The notes: generated from the letters alone by a model not told the origin. 64,000 nucleotides of DNA from Spongisporangium articulatum (GCF_044465595.1 NZ_JBITLV010000004.1:460987-524986); one strand, 5' to 3'. Shown: positions 1 to 7,650, counted from the first letter of the stretch. A program made the numbers and translations.

Positions 1-2183
1 CCGTCGACGGCGCCTCGTTGGGCCGCCCGTTCGCACCGTTCAGCCCGCTGGTCCCGGCCGGGCTCATGAGCGAACCGGTCACCGACTCCGACGGCTTCCA
101 CAACGTCCTCAACGAGGCCGAGGAACAGGTGCGGCGGTTCCAGGCCCGCACCGAGCTCGAGCCCGACGTCCTGCTCGTCGCGATCGCCGGCCTACCGCCC
201 GGCACCGGCCGTGGTGATGTCGCCCGCCTCGCCGCGCTCGCCCACGCCGGCCCCGCCGCGCGGGTGCATCTCCTCGTCGCCGGCTACCCGCCGCCGAGCG
301 CCTCCGCGCGGGACGACGTCCCCCGGCTCGAGCTGACCACCCACCTGACGCTCGACGAGCGCCCCGGCGCGGACGGCGTCCCGCAGTTCCGGGTCGGCGA
401 CCCGCCGCGCGAGGTGTTCGGGGCCTCCGGCCGCGGGCTGAACTCGCCGGTCGCGGCCGAGGCGCCGCCGCCGCCCGACCTGGTCGGCGAGCTGTGCCGG
501 CGGCTCGCGGCGCAGGTCGAGTCGGACGCGGCGCTGACCTTCGACGACGTCGTGCCCGCCGAGCTGTGGACCGAGTCGTCGGTGAGCGGGCTGAGCACCG
601 TCGTCGGTCGCCTCGGCCGGGGCGACGCGGTGCTCTCGCTGGACGACGCCACGCCCCACTGGCTCGTCGGCGGCCGGACGGGGTCGGGCAAGACGGTGTT
701 CCTGCTCGACGTGCTCTACGGCCTGGCCGCCCGTTACTCGCCTGATGAGTTGGCGCTCTACCTGCTGGATTTCAAGGAGGGCGTGAGCTTCACCGAGTTC
801 GTGCCCACCGAGGTCGACCCCACCTGGGTGCCGCACGCCCGGACGGTCGGCGTCGAGTCCGACCGCGAGTACGGGCTGGCGGTGCTGGCCGAACTGGTCC
901 GGGAGATGAACCGCCGCGCCGCGGCCATGAAGCAGGCCGGCGTCACGAATCTGGCCCAGCTGCGCGAGGCCCGCCGGGAAGCGGCCCCCATCCCGCGGAT
1001 CCTCACGGTCATCGACGAGTTCCACGTCCTGTTCCAGGGCAACGACAAGGTGGGGGAACGGGCGGCGGCGTTGCTCGAGGAGATCGCCCGCAAGGGCCGC
1101 TCCTACGGTGTGCACCTGATCCTGGCCAGCCAGTCGATCCAGGGGATCGATGCGTTGATCGGTCGCAGCAGTTCGGTCTTCGGTCAGTTCGGCCGCCGGA
1201 TCGCGCTCGGCGGTGGGGGTGGCGTGCTCGAGTCCGTGAACTCGGCCGCGGACGACCTGCCGATCGGCACGGCCATCGTCAACGACGCGGGCGGTGTGAA
1301 GAACGCCAACCGGCGGGTCCGGTTCCCTGACGCCGACGTGCACACGCTGTCTTTGCTGCGGCACCGGCTCTGGTCGATGCGTACGCCGGGGGAGAAGCCG
1401 CCCGCGGTGTTCGTCGGGTATGCCGAGCAACGGCTGGAGCAGGATCCGACCTACCTGCGTCTGGAGTCCTCGCCCCGCCGGCGCCGGGCGCTGCTGGGTC
1501 GGGCCGTCGAAGTGGGCCTTCCCACAGCGGGTTTCGAGGTCGGCGTGAACCCCGGGTCGCACCTCGCGGTGCTGGGCACGTCGCCGGTGGGGGCCGATGT
1601 CCTGCGGGCCGTGGCCCTCAGCCTGGCAGCGCAGCACGAACCCGGGTCGGCGGTCTTCCTGCTCGCAGCCCTGGTCTCGTCCGCGGATTCGGTGGTTGAC
1701 GACGTCGAGGCGCAGCTCGAGGCCGGTGGGCACTTCCACGAGGTGCTCGACATCAAGGGGTACCGCGACGCGGTGCAGCGGCTCGCCGCGGGGGACGAGC
1801 CGTCGGACCCCGTGTACCTGTTCGCCTTCGGGGCCGACGCGGCGTCGTCTTTGCTGGCGCAGCGCTACCCCGACTCGCGCCGTGAGGGTGTGGACGACCT
1901 GCGGGCCGTGTTACGTGACGGGCCCGGCCGGCACGTGCACGTGTTCGGCTGGTGGCGGGGCGTGCGGCGCCTCCTGGAGGATGTCGGCTCGAGCAAGGCG
2001 GAGATCGGCAACGTGCTGTCCGTCAACGTGCGCGGGGACGACTTGTCCTCGCTGGTGGGCAGTTTCGACCTGAAGTACTCCCCCCGACAGAACCGGGCGA
2101 TGTACTTCGACCGTGACGAGGACCGTCGTCAACTGGTCGTGCCGTTCGTGACGGCCGGCCGGTTCGACGACACGCTCGACTAG
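1..2183 (+). CDS. FtsK/SpoIIIE-type (EccC-like) ATPase, 5' end outside the window
   Basis: P-loop motor ATPase of the HerA/FtsK class, which moves DNA or secreted proteins through a hexameric ring. The frame is open to the left edge, so the true start is probably outside; visible in-frame starts are TTG 18 and ATG 66. Counting from TTG 18, Walker A GRTGSGKT is near residue 218 and Walker B LTVIDEFHVLF near 332, followed by an ILASQSIQG stretch typical of FtsK domains. Near residue 520 a second, degenerate P-loop (GTSPVGADVL) suggests tandem ATPase domains with only the first intact, as in EccC-type secretion ATPases. No membrane segment lies in the visible part. The next gene, a helical hairpin protein, starts 32 bp downstream in the same direction. 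The ATPase class is clear; whether the cargo is DNA or protein is inferred from the neighbours. Confidence 0.85.
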   Translation, partial: VDGASLGRPFAPFSPLVPAGLMSEPVTDSDGFHNVLNEAEEQVRRFQARTELEPDVLLVAIAGLPPGTGRGDVARLAALAHAGPAARVHLLVAGYPPPSASARDDVPRLELTTHLTLDERPGADGVPQFRVGDPPREVFGASGRGLNSPVAAEAPPPPDLVGELCRRLAAQVESDAALTFDDVVPAELWTESSVSGLSTVVGRLGRGDAVLSLDDATPHWLVGGRTGSGKTVFLLDVLYGLAARYSPDELALYLLDFKEGVSFTEFVPTEVDPTWVPHARTVGVESDREYGLAVLAELVREMNRRAAAMKQAGVTNLAQLREARREAAPIPRILTVIDEFHVLFQGNDKVGERAAALLEEIARKGRSYGVHLILASQSIQGIDALIGRSSSVFGQFGRRIALGGGGGVLESVNSAADDLPIGTAIVNDAGGVKNANRRVRFPDADVHTLSLLRHRLWSMRTPGEKPPAVFVGYAEQRLEQDPTYLRLESSPRRRRALLGRAVEVGLPTAGFEVGVNPGSHLAVLGTSPVGADVLRAVALSLAAQHEPGSAVFLLAALVSSADSVVDDVEAQLEAGGHFHEVLDIKGYRDAVQRLAAGDEPSDPVYLFAFGADAASSLLAQRYPDSRREGVDDLRAVLRDGPGRHVHVFGWWRGVRRLLEDVGSSKAEIGNVLSVNVRGDDLSSLVGSFDLKYSPRQNRAMYFDRDEDRRQLVVPFVTAGRFDDTLD

Positions 2184-2215
2184 GCAGGCTGGACTTTCGA
2201 GGAGAGGAGGCGGTC

Positions 2216-2485
2216 ATGGCCGGTTCGATGATCGGCGAGGCGAAGAAACACATCTCCGACGCCAACGAGCAGTCGGTGGCGGCGCAGAAGGCGATCGACG
2301 CCGCGAAGGAGGCCGCGGGCGAGGCCCTCGAGCTCGTGAAGAAGGCCGCGGAGGACAGCGAGCACGACCTCGTCCTGGAGGCGATCAAGGGCTACGAGAA
2401 GGCTCTGGAGGCGTTGGAAGACGCCAAGAAGGAGATCACCGACGCGCAGGCGGCGGCCGACAAGTACGCCGAGGAGATCGGGTAG
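2216..2485 (+). CDS. small helical-hairpin protein (89 aa), FtsK-operon partner
   Basis: Protein of 89 residues made almost wholly of Ala/Glu/Lys-rich helix: helix one at about 5-45, a turn around EDSEHD, helix two at about 53-85. A strong ribosome binding site (GGAGAGGAGG) lies about 7 nt before ATG 2216. Length and helix-turn-helix shape resemble WXG100/ESX substrates, and it sits directly after an FtsK-type ATPase, but there is no WxG motif and no cysteine. There is no signal peptide or membrane segment. It could be a secreted substrate, a substrate chaperone or a structural coiled-coil part. Function is not recognised; the coupling to the ATPase is inferred from spacing and order. Confidence 0.75.
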   Translation: MAGSMIGEAKKHISDANEQSVAAQKAIDAAKEAAGEALELVKKAAEDSEHDLVLEAIKGYEKALEALEDAKKEITDAQAAADKYAEEIG

Positions 2486-2491
2486 CCGAGC

Positions 2492-3133
2492 GTGTCGGCC
2501 TCGGGGGAACGCAGTGCGATCGGACGGGCGGTGGAACTGTTGAAGGCGGCCTTGCTGAAGTCCGACGAAGCTGCCTTACACGGCCGCGCGGCGTCTGAAG
2601 CGGCCCTTCAGATGTGGGCTCTGCTCCGCACGGCGGGCGCCGATTCCCGGGACGAGTCGATGGCGGCGGCCTTCACCGAGAGTCAGGCGGGGACCGAGTT
2701 CCTGAGGAAGGGGCTCGCTGCCTTGAACGCGGCGGACGGAGGGGTTCGCGGTTACATCGCAGCCGTCGCTCCCAACCATTCCGTGAAGTCGACCGGTCGG
2801 GTTGCCCCTGGCCCAGACGGCGGCAGCCTCACCCGCACGGTGCGGGCGCGCCCGAAGCTGAGAGCCTTCGTGGAAGTGACGACCAGGGAGGGCGACGACA
2901 CTCAGGACTCTGCCGAGAACATGCTGCGTTCCGGCCAAAACGTGAAGAGTTTCCTCGAACCTCCACAGGTGACCGGGCACATTACGTCCACCCCTACGGA
3001 TGTACCCGTTGTGCGCCCCGTCATCTCCGCTCCCTCCACGGACGCGGCGGGGGCTGTGCTGGTGACTGGGCTCGTCGTGGCTCGTGTCGTCGATCTGATC
3101 AAGAATCGTAGGAAGAGAACGAAGGAGCGTTGA
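2492..3133 (+). CDS. helical protein with C-terminal membrane anchor
   Basis: Unrecognised protein of 213 residues starting at GTG 2492, six bp after the previous stop, with a poor ribosome binding site that suggests translational coupling. Residues 1-95 are predicted helical (AIGRAVELLKAALLKSDEA and onward), similar in style to the preceding small protein. Residues 100-180 are polar and low in predicted structure. A single hydrophobic segment (GAVLVTGLVVARVVDL) near the C-terminus is followed by the basic tail KNRRKRTKER, so the bulk should be cytosolic with a tail anchor. It could tether the FtsK-like ATPase or its substrates to the membrane. No known domain is recognised. Confidence 0.65.
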   Translation: MSASGERSAIGRAVELLKAALLKSDEAALHGRAASEAALQMWALLRTAGADSRDESMAAAFTESQAGTEFLRKGLAALNAADGGVRGYIAAVAPNHSVKSTGRVAPGPDGGSLTRTVRARPKLRAFVEVTTREGDDTQDSAENMLRSGQNVKSFLEPPQVTGHITSTPTDVPVVRPVISAPSTDAAGAVLVTGLVVARVVDLIKNRRKRTKER

Positions 3134-3135
3134 GC

Positions 3136-3567
3136 ATGCCGGTTGCACTCGGAGCCAAGGCTGAGCAGGTGGTCCCGACCATGGTGGATGCCATGTTGGC
3201 GCGCGACGGCCAAGCCTGGGCGGATTCCTTGGGAGGGCTCTCATCGCAGGAGATCTCCGCCGTGATGAGCGCGGCCTTTGCTGCAGCGGTGTATCGCCGA
3301 TGGCCGGAGGATCCCTCGCTCGAGGAGATCGCGGGTTACGCGACCTCCCTGTCGAGCGCGCCGGGCGAAAAGGTTGTCGTGGCGGCGTCCACGATAGAGG
3401 CGGGAATCCGTGCCGCACTGGGCGAGATGGAAATGCTCAATGGAATCTCGGCCGAGGACCGGGTTCCTGCTTATCTCCTGGTGATCCATGCGATCCAGGA
3501 CGACGGCGTCCTCGGTTCGCATAATCGGGATGAGTACGTCGCCGAGATTATCGACGCCGTTGCCTGA
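3136..3567 (+). CDS. small acidic helical protein, first of two tandem paralogues
   Basis: Unrecognised protein of 143 residues. ATG 3136 is preferred to the in-frame TTG 3130 because AAGGAG at 3122-3127 lies 8 nt before the ATG but only 2 nt before the TTG. All-helical and acidic, with no membrane segment. The stretch LEEIAGYATSL, a gap, then IEAGIRAALGEMEMLNGI matches LETIAAYARQV and IESVLRTGAGYPDMLSGV in the next gene, so the two are diverged tandem duplicates. The gene sits inside the FtsK operon and its 3' end overlaps the following gene. Its role is probably as a small cytosolic component, regulator or chaperone of that system. Confidence 0.65.
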   Translation: MPVALGAKAEQVVPTMVDAMLARDGQAWADSLGGLSSQEISAVMSAAFAAAVYRRWPEDPSLEEIAGYATSLSSAPGEKVVVAASTIEAGIRAALGEMEMLNGISAEDRVPAYLLVIHAIQDDGVLGSHNRDEYVAEIIDAVA

Positions 3568-4024
3568 CGTTTTCGAGGCGGAGCGTCAACTCCTGCTCCT
3601 GCTGATCGATCAGATCGATGCGAATGAATCGTTGTCCGAGCCGGCGATCGAGCCCCAGGAGGCTGCGGACTTCCTGGCCGCCGTGTTGGCCGTGCTCGTT
3701 CGGACGAGGCTCGGCGACGCAGCGACCCTCGAGACCATCGCGGCCTATGCGCGCCAGGTGATCGCGGGTCCCGAAACGGTCGAACGGCCCATGCTCATCG
3801 AGTCGGTTCTGAGAACTGGCGCCGGCTATCCCGACATGTTGTCCGGGGTCGGTCAGGAAGAGGTGGTCCATGCACTGGGTATCTGCATGCGCTTCCTCTT
3901 TCGAGATATGAGCGCGGGTCGATCTGACTTCGAGACCACCCTGATCGCCTCAGCCGCTCGCGCTCGGGAGTCGGGCGTATTTGGTGCAGGTATCCGATCA
4001 CCGGAAGGACTGAGTCATGGCTGA
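3530..4024 (+). CDS. small acidic helical protein, second of two tandem paralogues
   Basis: Diverged copy of the preceding gene (shared LETIAAYA / IESVLRTGAGYPDMLSG block), about 164 residues from ATG 3530. Start choice is uncertain: ATG 3488, ATG 3530 and TTG 3560 are all in frame. TTG 3560 would give a short 8-bp overlap with the upstream stop and remove a low-quality leader, but none has a strong ribosome binding site. The protein is predicted helical and soluble. Its stop overlaps the ATG of the next gene (ATGGCTGA, 4017-4024), which points to coupled translation in the FtsK operon. Function is not recognised. Confidence 0.6.
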   Translation: MSTSPRLSTPLPDVFEAERQLLLLLIDQIDANESLSEPAIEPQEAADFLAAVLAVLVRTRLGDAATLETIAAYARQVIAGPETVERPMLIESVLRTGAGYPDMLSGVGQEEVVHALGICMRFLFRDMSAGRSDFETTLIASAARARESGVFGAGIRSPEGLSHG

Positions 4025-4649
4025 CGTCTGGAACGAGTACGCGGCGCTGGTGCGCGAGCTCGACGAGGTGCGCGCGACGGAGCAGTCGCGCACCGAAGGG
4101 CTGCACGTGGCGGTGGCCGAGATGACGCACCACGCGGACTCCCTGGACGAGCGGGTGATCAACCAGCAGCAGGGGTTCGCGCAGGTGGCGCAGTTGCTGC
4201 GGTTCCGGATGCCGAAGCTCGGGCCGGTCGAACCGGAGGGCATCGTCGACCCGGCGACGGACCTGGCCCGGGTCGCGGAGGGCATCGATACGGCCGACCG
4301 CGAGTTGCACCACGCGGCCACCCGCGGCCAGCAGCCGCAGCTCCTGCCGGACTGGTCCCCGCTGGGCCGGGCGATGGCGATCTACGGGGCCGCCGCCGTC
4401 CTGATCGTGCTCCTGCAGCTGCTCAGCTTCGTGCGCGGCGGGTCGAACACCAGCAGCGGCCTGGTGCTCTTCATGGTGCCGCTGCTCGGGTTCGCGATCG
4501 GCTACCTGACCTTGAAGATCGGCACCCGGACCCGGGTCCCGCAGGCGACCCCCGAGATCTACACCCGGATCGGCCTGATCCTGTCGTTCGCGATCGGCCC
4601 CCTGGTGCTGCTCGTGTTCGCGCTCGCGGCCGCCTCGTTCGGCAAGTAG
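4017..4649 (+). CDS. coiled-coil protein with three C-terminal membrane helices
   Basis: Last gene of the FtsK operon, 210 residues. The first 90 are a predicted coiled coil (EYAALVRELDEVRATEQ, then LDERVINQQQGFAQVAQLL). After a Pro-rich linker come three hydrophobic helices: AIYGAAAVLIVLLQLLSF, LVLFMVPLLGFAIGYLTL and LILSFAIGPLVLLVFALA. GGAAGG at about 4002-4007 is the likely ribosome binding site. The layout fits a membrane platform with a cytosolic coiled-coil arm that could hold the ATPase or the small helical proteins; in ESX systems EccB/EccD fill such roles, but no sequence similarity is claimed. After it comes a long palindrome without genes. Confidence 0.7.
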   Translation: MADVWNEYAALVRELDEVRATEQSRTEGLHVAVAEMTHHADSLDERVINQQQGFAQVAQLLRFRMPKLGPVEPEGIVDPATDLARVAEGIDTADRELHHAATRGQQPQLLPDWSPLGRAMAIYGAAAVLIVLLQLLSFVRGGSNTSSGLVLFMVPLLGFAIGYLTLKIGTRTRVPQATPEIYTRIGLILSFAIGPLVLLVFALAAASFGK

Positions 4650-4660
4650 CAGGGTCGGCC

Positions 4661-4740
4661 GGTCACCGGATCTGCGACCGGATTGGTCGTCACAGGCCCG
4701 AGGGATCGCCGTATGGCGACCATTCCGGTCGCAGATGACC
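4661..4740. repeat. long imperfect inverted repeat after the FtsK operon
   Basis: Left arm 4661-4692 and right arm 4714-4740 pair over about 23 bp around the core CTGCGACCGGA with few mismatches, around a loop of about 21 nt. It starts 12 bp after the stop of the last FtsK-operon gene. There is no T-run, so it is either a U-less terminator of the type common in high-GC actinobacteria or a protein-binding palindrome. The stretch 4650-4778 holds no gene. Confidence 0.55.
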
Positions 4741-4778
4741 CATGAGCCCGGCCCGACAGGTCAGGGAAGAAGACCCGC

Positions 4779-4819
4779 GAATAAATACGTTGTGGCTCAC
4801 GGCGGACGAGGTCTACCCT
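4779..4819 (+). promoter_or_regulatory. predicted whiB7 promoter with upstream AT-rich WhiB7 box
   Basis: -35 TTGTGG (4790-4795), 18-bp spacer, -10 TACCCT (4814-4819). An AT-rich box (AATAAATA, 4780-4787) sits directly before the -35, which is the placement bound by the WhiB7 AT-hook in autoregulated whiB7 promoters of mycobacteria and streptomycetes. It is the only AT-rich patch in this intergenic region. Start of transcription is expected near 4826, leaving a leader of about 450 nt. Confidence 0.7.
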
Positions 4820-4913
4820 CGTCTGCGCACCCACGATGACGCAGACGAGGCATTCGGCTGCGCCCTCGAAACCAGATCAGGCAACACCGAGCGATGAAGG
4901 AAGGTGGCATCCG

Positions 4914-5132
4914 ATGAGCACGACGTTGCTCAACAGCGCGTGGCCCGCGGCTGCCGTCTGCACGCCGGAATCGCTTACGTATGCCCCCATTTCGGGCATT
5001 GAGCGCGACCGGTTCGACGGCTTCGGGGTGGATTCCGCCGCCACGCCGTCGGTCATGTCGCAGTCCGTCAAGCAGTTCAAGCACTTCGTCCGTCTGAACC
5101 ACGGTTCCACGGTCACCGGAAGCCCCGGATAG
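4914..5132 (+). CDS. leader ORF (72 aa) of the whiB7 attenuator
   Basis: ORF from ATG 4914 with GAAGGAAGG about 11 nt upstream; an in-frame ATG at 4836 has no ribosome binding site. The peptide shows no domain, signal or membrane segment. It lies wholly inside the long whiB7 leader and ends 22 bp before a perfect terminator hairpin. In whiB7/wblC of other actinobacteria, an upstream ORF plus terminator lets stalled or slow ribosomes switch on whiB7 under antibiotic stress. The segment CCCGCGGCTGCC (4944-4955) could partly pair with the 5' side of the terminator and act as an anti-terminator; this is an inference. It could also be an independent small protein. Confidence 0.6.
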   Translation: MSTTLLNSAWPAAAVCTPESLTYAPISGIERDRFDGFGVDSAATPSVMSQSVKQFKHFVRLNHGSTVTGSPG

Positions 5133-5154
5133 GTCACCACCTAGCCGGCAGCCG

Positions 5155-5191
5155 AGGCCGCGGAACCCGAACAGGGTCCGCGGCCTTTTTC
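5155..5191 (+). terminator. intrinsic terminator, probable whiB7 attenuator
   Basis: Stem of 13 bp with one bulged A (AGGCCGCGG-A-ACCC against GGGTCCGCGGCCT), 5-nt loop GAACA, followed by TTTTTC. It is one of the few U-tailed terminators in the window. It lies between the leader ORF and whiB7 on the same strand, so by default it would stop whiB7 transcription. Confidence 0.85.
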
Positions 5192-5275
5192 GTTGGCCAA
5201 CGCCCCTCGAAACACCTACTCGCACAGAAGACAACCGCTCCGAGAACCCGGAGCCACCTGAAGGGGGTGACGACC

Positions 5276-5569
5276 TTGCAGCTCACGGCGTTGATGGACG
5301 CTCTGGCTGAAGAGGTCGAGGAGGAGACCGTCGAGCCCATGCCGTGCCGGCAGTTCGACGCCGAACTGTGGTTCGCCGAGTCGCCGACCGATGTCGAGCT
5401 GGCCAAGCAGCTTTGCCTCGACTGCCCGGTCCGGACGGCCTGCCTGTCGGGCGCCCTGGAGCGGCACGAGCCGTGGGGCGTCTGGGGCGGCGAGCTGTTC
5501 CTGTCCGGCGTCGTCGTGCCGCGGAAGCGGCCGCGGGGCCGGCCGCGGAAGGTCGAGGTCGCGGCCTGA
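5276..5569 (+). CDS. whiB7: WhiB7, iron-sulfur transcription factor of intrinsic antibiotic resistance
   Basis: WhiB family [4Fe-4S] protein that binds the sigma factor and activates antibiotic-resistance and stress genes, including its own. TTG 5276 is preferred to GTG 5267 because AAGGGGG (5261-5267) lies 8 nt before the TTG but touches the GTG. The 97-residue product has the four cluster cysteines C24, C47, C50, C56, the GVWGG turn near residue 68, and a C-terminal AT-hook RGRPRK, which is diagnostic of WhiB7 within the family. Regulation by promoter, leader ORF and attenuator is described in neighbouring entries. Its location a few genes from an ABC1-family kinase matches other actinobacteria. 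Confidence 0.93.
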   Translation: MQLTALMDALAEEVEEETVEPMPCRQFDAELWFAESPTDVELAKQLCLDCPVRTACLSGALERHEPWGVWGGELFLSGVVVPRKRPRGRPRKVEVAA

Positions 5570-5589
5570 GAGGTTTCCTCTCCACAATT

Positions 5590-5623
5590 CGGCCGGCCGC
5601 CGGGGCAACCTGGCGGCCGGCCG
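5590..5623 (+). terminator. hairpin terminator after whiB7
   Basis: Perfect 12-bp stem CGGCCGGCCGCC / GGCGGCCGGCCG with a 10-nt loop, 20 bp after the whiB7 stop. No clear U-tail follows (TCGCGTCTT). It is likely the terminator of whiB7; 5624-5720 up to the next start contains no other gene. Confidence 0.65.
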
Positions 5624-5720
5624 TCGCGTCTTACTGGGCAGAGCGAGGGCGTCCTGGCCGCGGAGGGGGCGGCCAGGCCGTCCTCGCCAGCACTCGGGGC
5701 CGGTGCCTACGATCGCGCGC

Positions 5721-7226
5721 ATGGCCGACATCGTGACCCCCGTCGTCGAGGCACTCACCGCTCCCGACTTGGCGGGCGTCGTCGACCTGGTGGCGCACCC
5801 CGACCCCCACGGCGCACCCGGCGAGGCGGTGATCGTCGCCCACGCGACCGGGCGGGTCCGACTGACCCTCGACGCCGACGGCACCGAGCGGCACGAGGTC
5901 CTCGCGGGCCGCGACCCGGTCGCCGACACCGACCCGCTCGCCTTCCTGCCCTACGACCTGGAGCAGATCGACCCGTCGCCGGCCAACGCCACCAACGCCT
6001 ACCCGGAACCGGCCCGTCGCCTGCTGGGCTTCTTCTCCGACCCCGACCGCAGCCCCGACCTCGCGATCGTGCACACGCCCGGCCACTACTTCCCCGAGTA
6101 CGGCGGCCACCGCGGCGAGCACGGCAGCCTCGACGTCATCCAGTCCCGCGCGCCGTTCATCCTGTCCGGCGCCGGCGTGCCGCGACGGGGCGTGGTCGAC
6201 GGGTACGCACACGTCGTCGACGTGACCCCCACCCTCCTGCGCGCGGCGGGGGTCGACGAACGGTTCCACGCCGACGCCGCCGGCGAGCCCCTCGACGGCC
6301 GGGCCCGGACCGACCTGCTCGAGGCCGGGGCCGGTCGGTACGTCATCGGCATCCTCTGGGACGGCGGGCACTGCTCCGACCTCCTGCACCTGGCGGCGCA
6401 GGGCACGCTGCCCAACGTCGCCCGCCTGATCGAGCACGGCACGGCCCTGCGCGGCGGCGCCGTCGCCGAGTTCCCCAGCGTGACCTTGTGCAACCACACG
6501 AGCGCCCTGACCGGTGTGGGCCCCGGCCGGCACGGCGTGCTGGGCAACGTCTTCTACGACCGGGCCCAGCGGCGGCGCATCCTGGCCAACGACGAGACCA
6601 CCTGGCACCGCAGTGCCGAGTGGTTCCGCCCGAGCGTCGCGACGGTCTTCGAGATGCTGACCCGCGCCGACCCGGACGCGACCAGCGCGTGCGTCGACGA
6701 GGCGATCGACCGGGGCGCGACGGCGTCCACCATGCAGTTGATCCGCGCGGCCGGCGGCAACGACGGCGGCGGGGCGCTCGACGCCGCCCTGCCGCCGGCC
6801 GAGGACAGCCCCTACCTGGGCAACCGGGCCCACCTCGCGGACTCGTACTACCGGTTCTGCAGCCGGGTCGACGACATCGGTGTGCTGCAGATGCAGCAGC
6901 ACTGGGCGTCGGCCGCCGTCGCGCCGCGGCTGACGTGGTGGTCGAACATCGTCACCGACGCCGGGCACCACGCGGGCGGCCCGCGCAGCGCGATCGCGCG
7001 CGACAGCCTGATGGACGCCGACCGGCGCCTGGGCGCGCTGTTCGACCACCTCGACGCGCTCGGCGTCACCGAGGACGTCACGTTCCTGATGACCGCCGAC
7101 CACGGCTTCGAGACCGCGGACCCGCGGGTGCGCGGGGACTGGAAGGGCCGGTTGGACGACGTGAGCGCGCGTCTGGGGGTCGGTTTCCGGGACGAGGGAC
7201 CGGGGTTGGTCTATCTCGACGTCTGA
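5721..7226 (+). CDS. alkaline-phosphatase superfamily phosphodiesterase/nucleotide pyrophosphatase-like protein
   Basis: Metal-dependent phosphohydrolase-type protein of 501 residues. ATG 5721 is 7 nt after the -10 box TACGAT (5708-5713), so the mRNA is probably leaderless; the frame stays open upstream but is not needed. The Phosphodiest-type domain starts near residue 205: GILWDGG (first metal site), PSVTLCNHTSALTG (nucleophile Thr), HAGGPRS, and TADHGFE near the C-terminus. Residues 1-200 contain a segment (HTPGHYFPEYGGHRGEHGS, then RAPFILSG) that resembles the C-terminal metal-binding half of the same fold, so the N-terminus looks like an extra or permuted half-domain. No signal peptide. 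Substrate is unknown. Confidence 0.8.
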   Translation: MADIVTPVVEALTAPDLAGVVDLVAHPDPHGAPGEAVIVAHATGRVRLTLDADGTERHEVLAGRDPVADTDPLAFLPYDLEQIDPSPANATNAYPEPARRLLGFFSDPDRSPDLAIVHTPGHYFPEYGGHRGEHGSLDVIQSRAPFILSGAGVPRRGVVDGYAHVVDVTPTLLRAAGVDERFHADAAGEPLDGRARTDLLEAGAGRYVIGILWDGGHCSDLLHLAAQGTLPNVARLIEHGTALRGGAVAEFPSVTLCNHTSALTGVGPGRHGVLGNVFYDRAQRRRILANDETTWHRSAEWFRPSVATVFEMLTRADPDATSACVDEAIDRGATASTMQLIRAAGGNDGGGALDAALPPAEDSPYLGNRAHLADSYYRFCSRVDDIGVLQMQQHWASAAVAPRLTWWSNIVTDAGHHAGGPRSAIARDSLMDADRRLGALFDHLDALGVTEDVTFLMTADHGFETADPRVRGDWKGRLDDVSARLGVGFRDEGPGLVYLDV

Positions 7227-7236
7227 GCGCCGACCC

Positions 7237-7482
7237 TCAGCGGTCGGTGGTCTCGAACTCCCGCAGGTGGCTGCGCGTGCAGGCGTCGCAGTCCCAGAGC
7301 GGCCGGTCGTCGACGACCGACCAGGCTCCCGAGAGCCGGGCGATGTGGGCGGACGTGGTCGTGCCGCAGTGGCGGCAGCTGATCTCCCGGTCGGCCTGGT
7401 GAGGGATCCGGGCGAGCCCGACAGCACTGAGGGGCTGGGCGGTAGCGGTCGCGGAGGGGCGGTTCTCAGGTGAGCCCGTCAT
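7237..7482 (-). CDS. small zinc-ribbon protein (81 aa)
   Basis: Short protein on the minus strand, convergent with the phosphodiesterase gene (10 bp apart). It has two zinc-binding pairs, CRHC and CDAC, spaced about 27 residues apart with WSVVDDRPLWDC between, as in small zinc-ribbon proteins; the first 35 residues are disordered. ATG 7482 gives a clean start, though GAGG lies too close to be an ideal ribosome binding site; longer versions to 7599 are possible but unlikely. No known function. Confidence 0.6.
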   Translation of the reverse strand: MTGSPENRPSATATAQPLSAVGLARIPHQADREISCRHCGTTTSAHIARLSGAWSVVDDRPLWDCDACTRSHLREFETTDR

Positions 7483-7650
7483 GCCTCGAAAGGCTACGCC
7501 GATCACGTGTCCCGCACATGAAAGTTCACCTCCGTGGCGGAAACATCGTTGCTTCATCGATGCTTCACGCGCGTTACCGAGGTCGACCGTGCGTCTCATT
7601 ATTCAAGACGTAGGTCTCGCATTGTGGCCAATAGGGCTACGGTGGTGGAC

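Noticed and set aside
5391..5720. Longer N-terminus for the phosphodiesterase reading through the whiB7 gene
   Set aside because: It would overlap whiB7 and its terminator in another frame; ATG 5721 with TACGAT 7 nt upstream is a better start.
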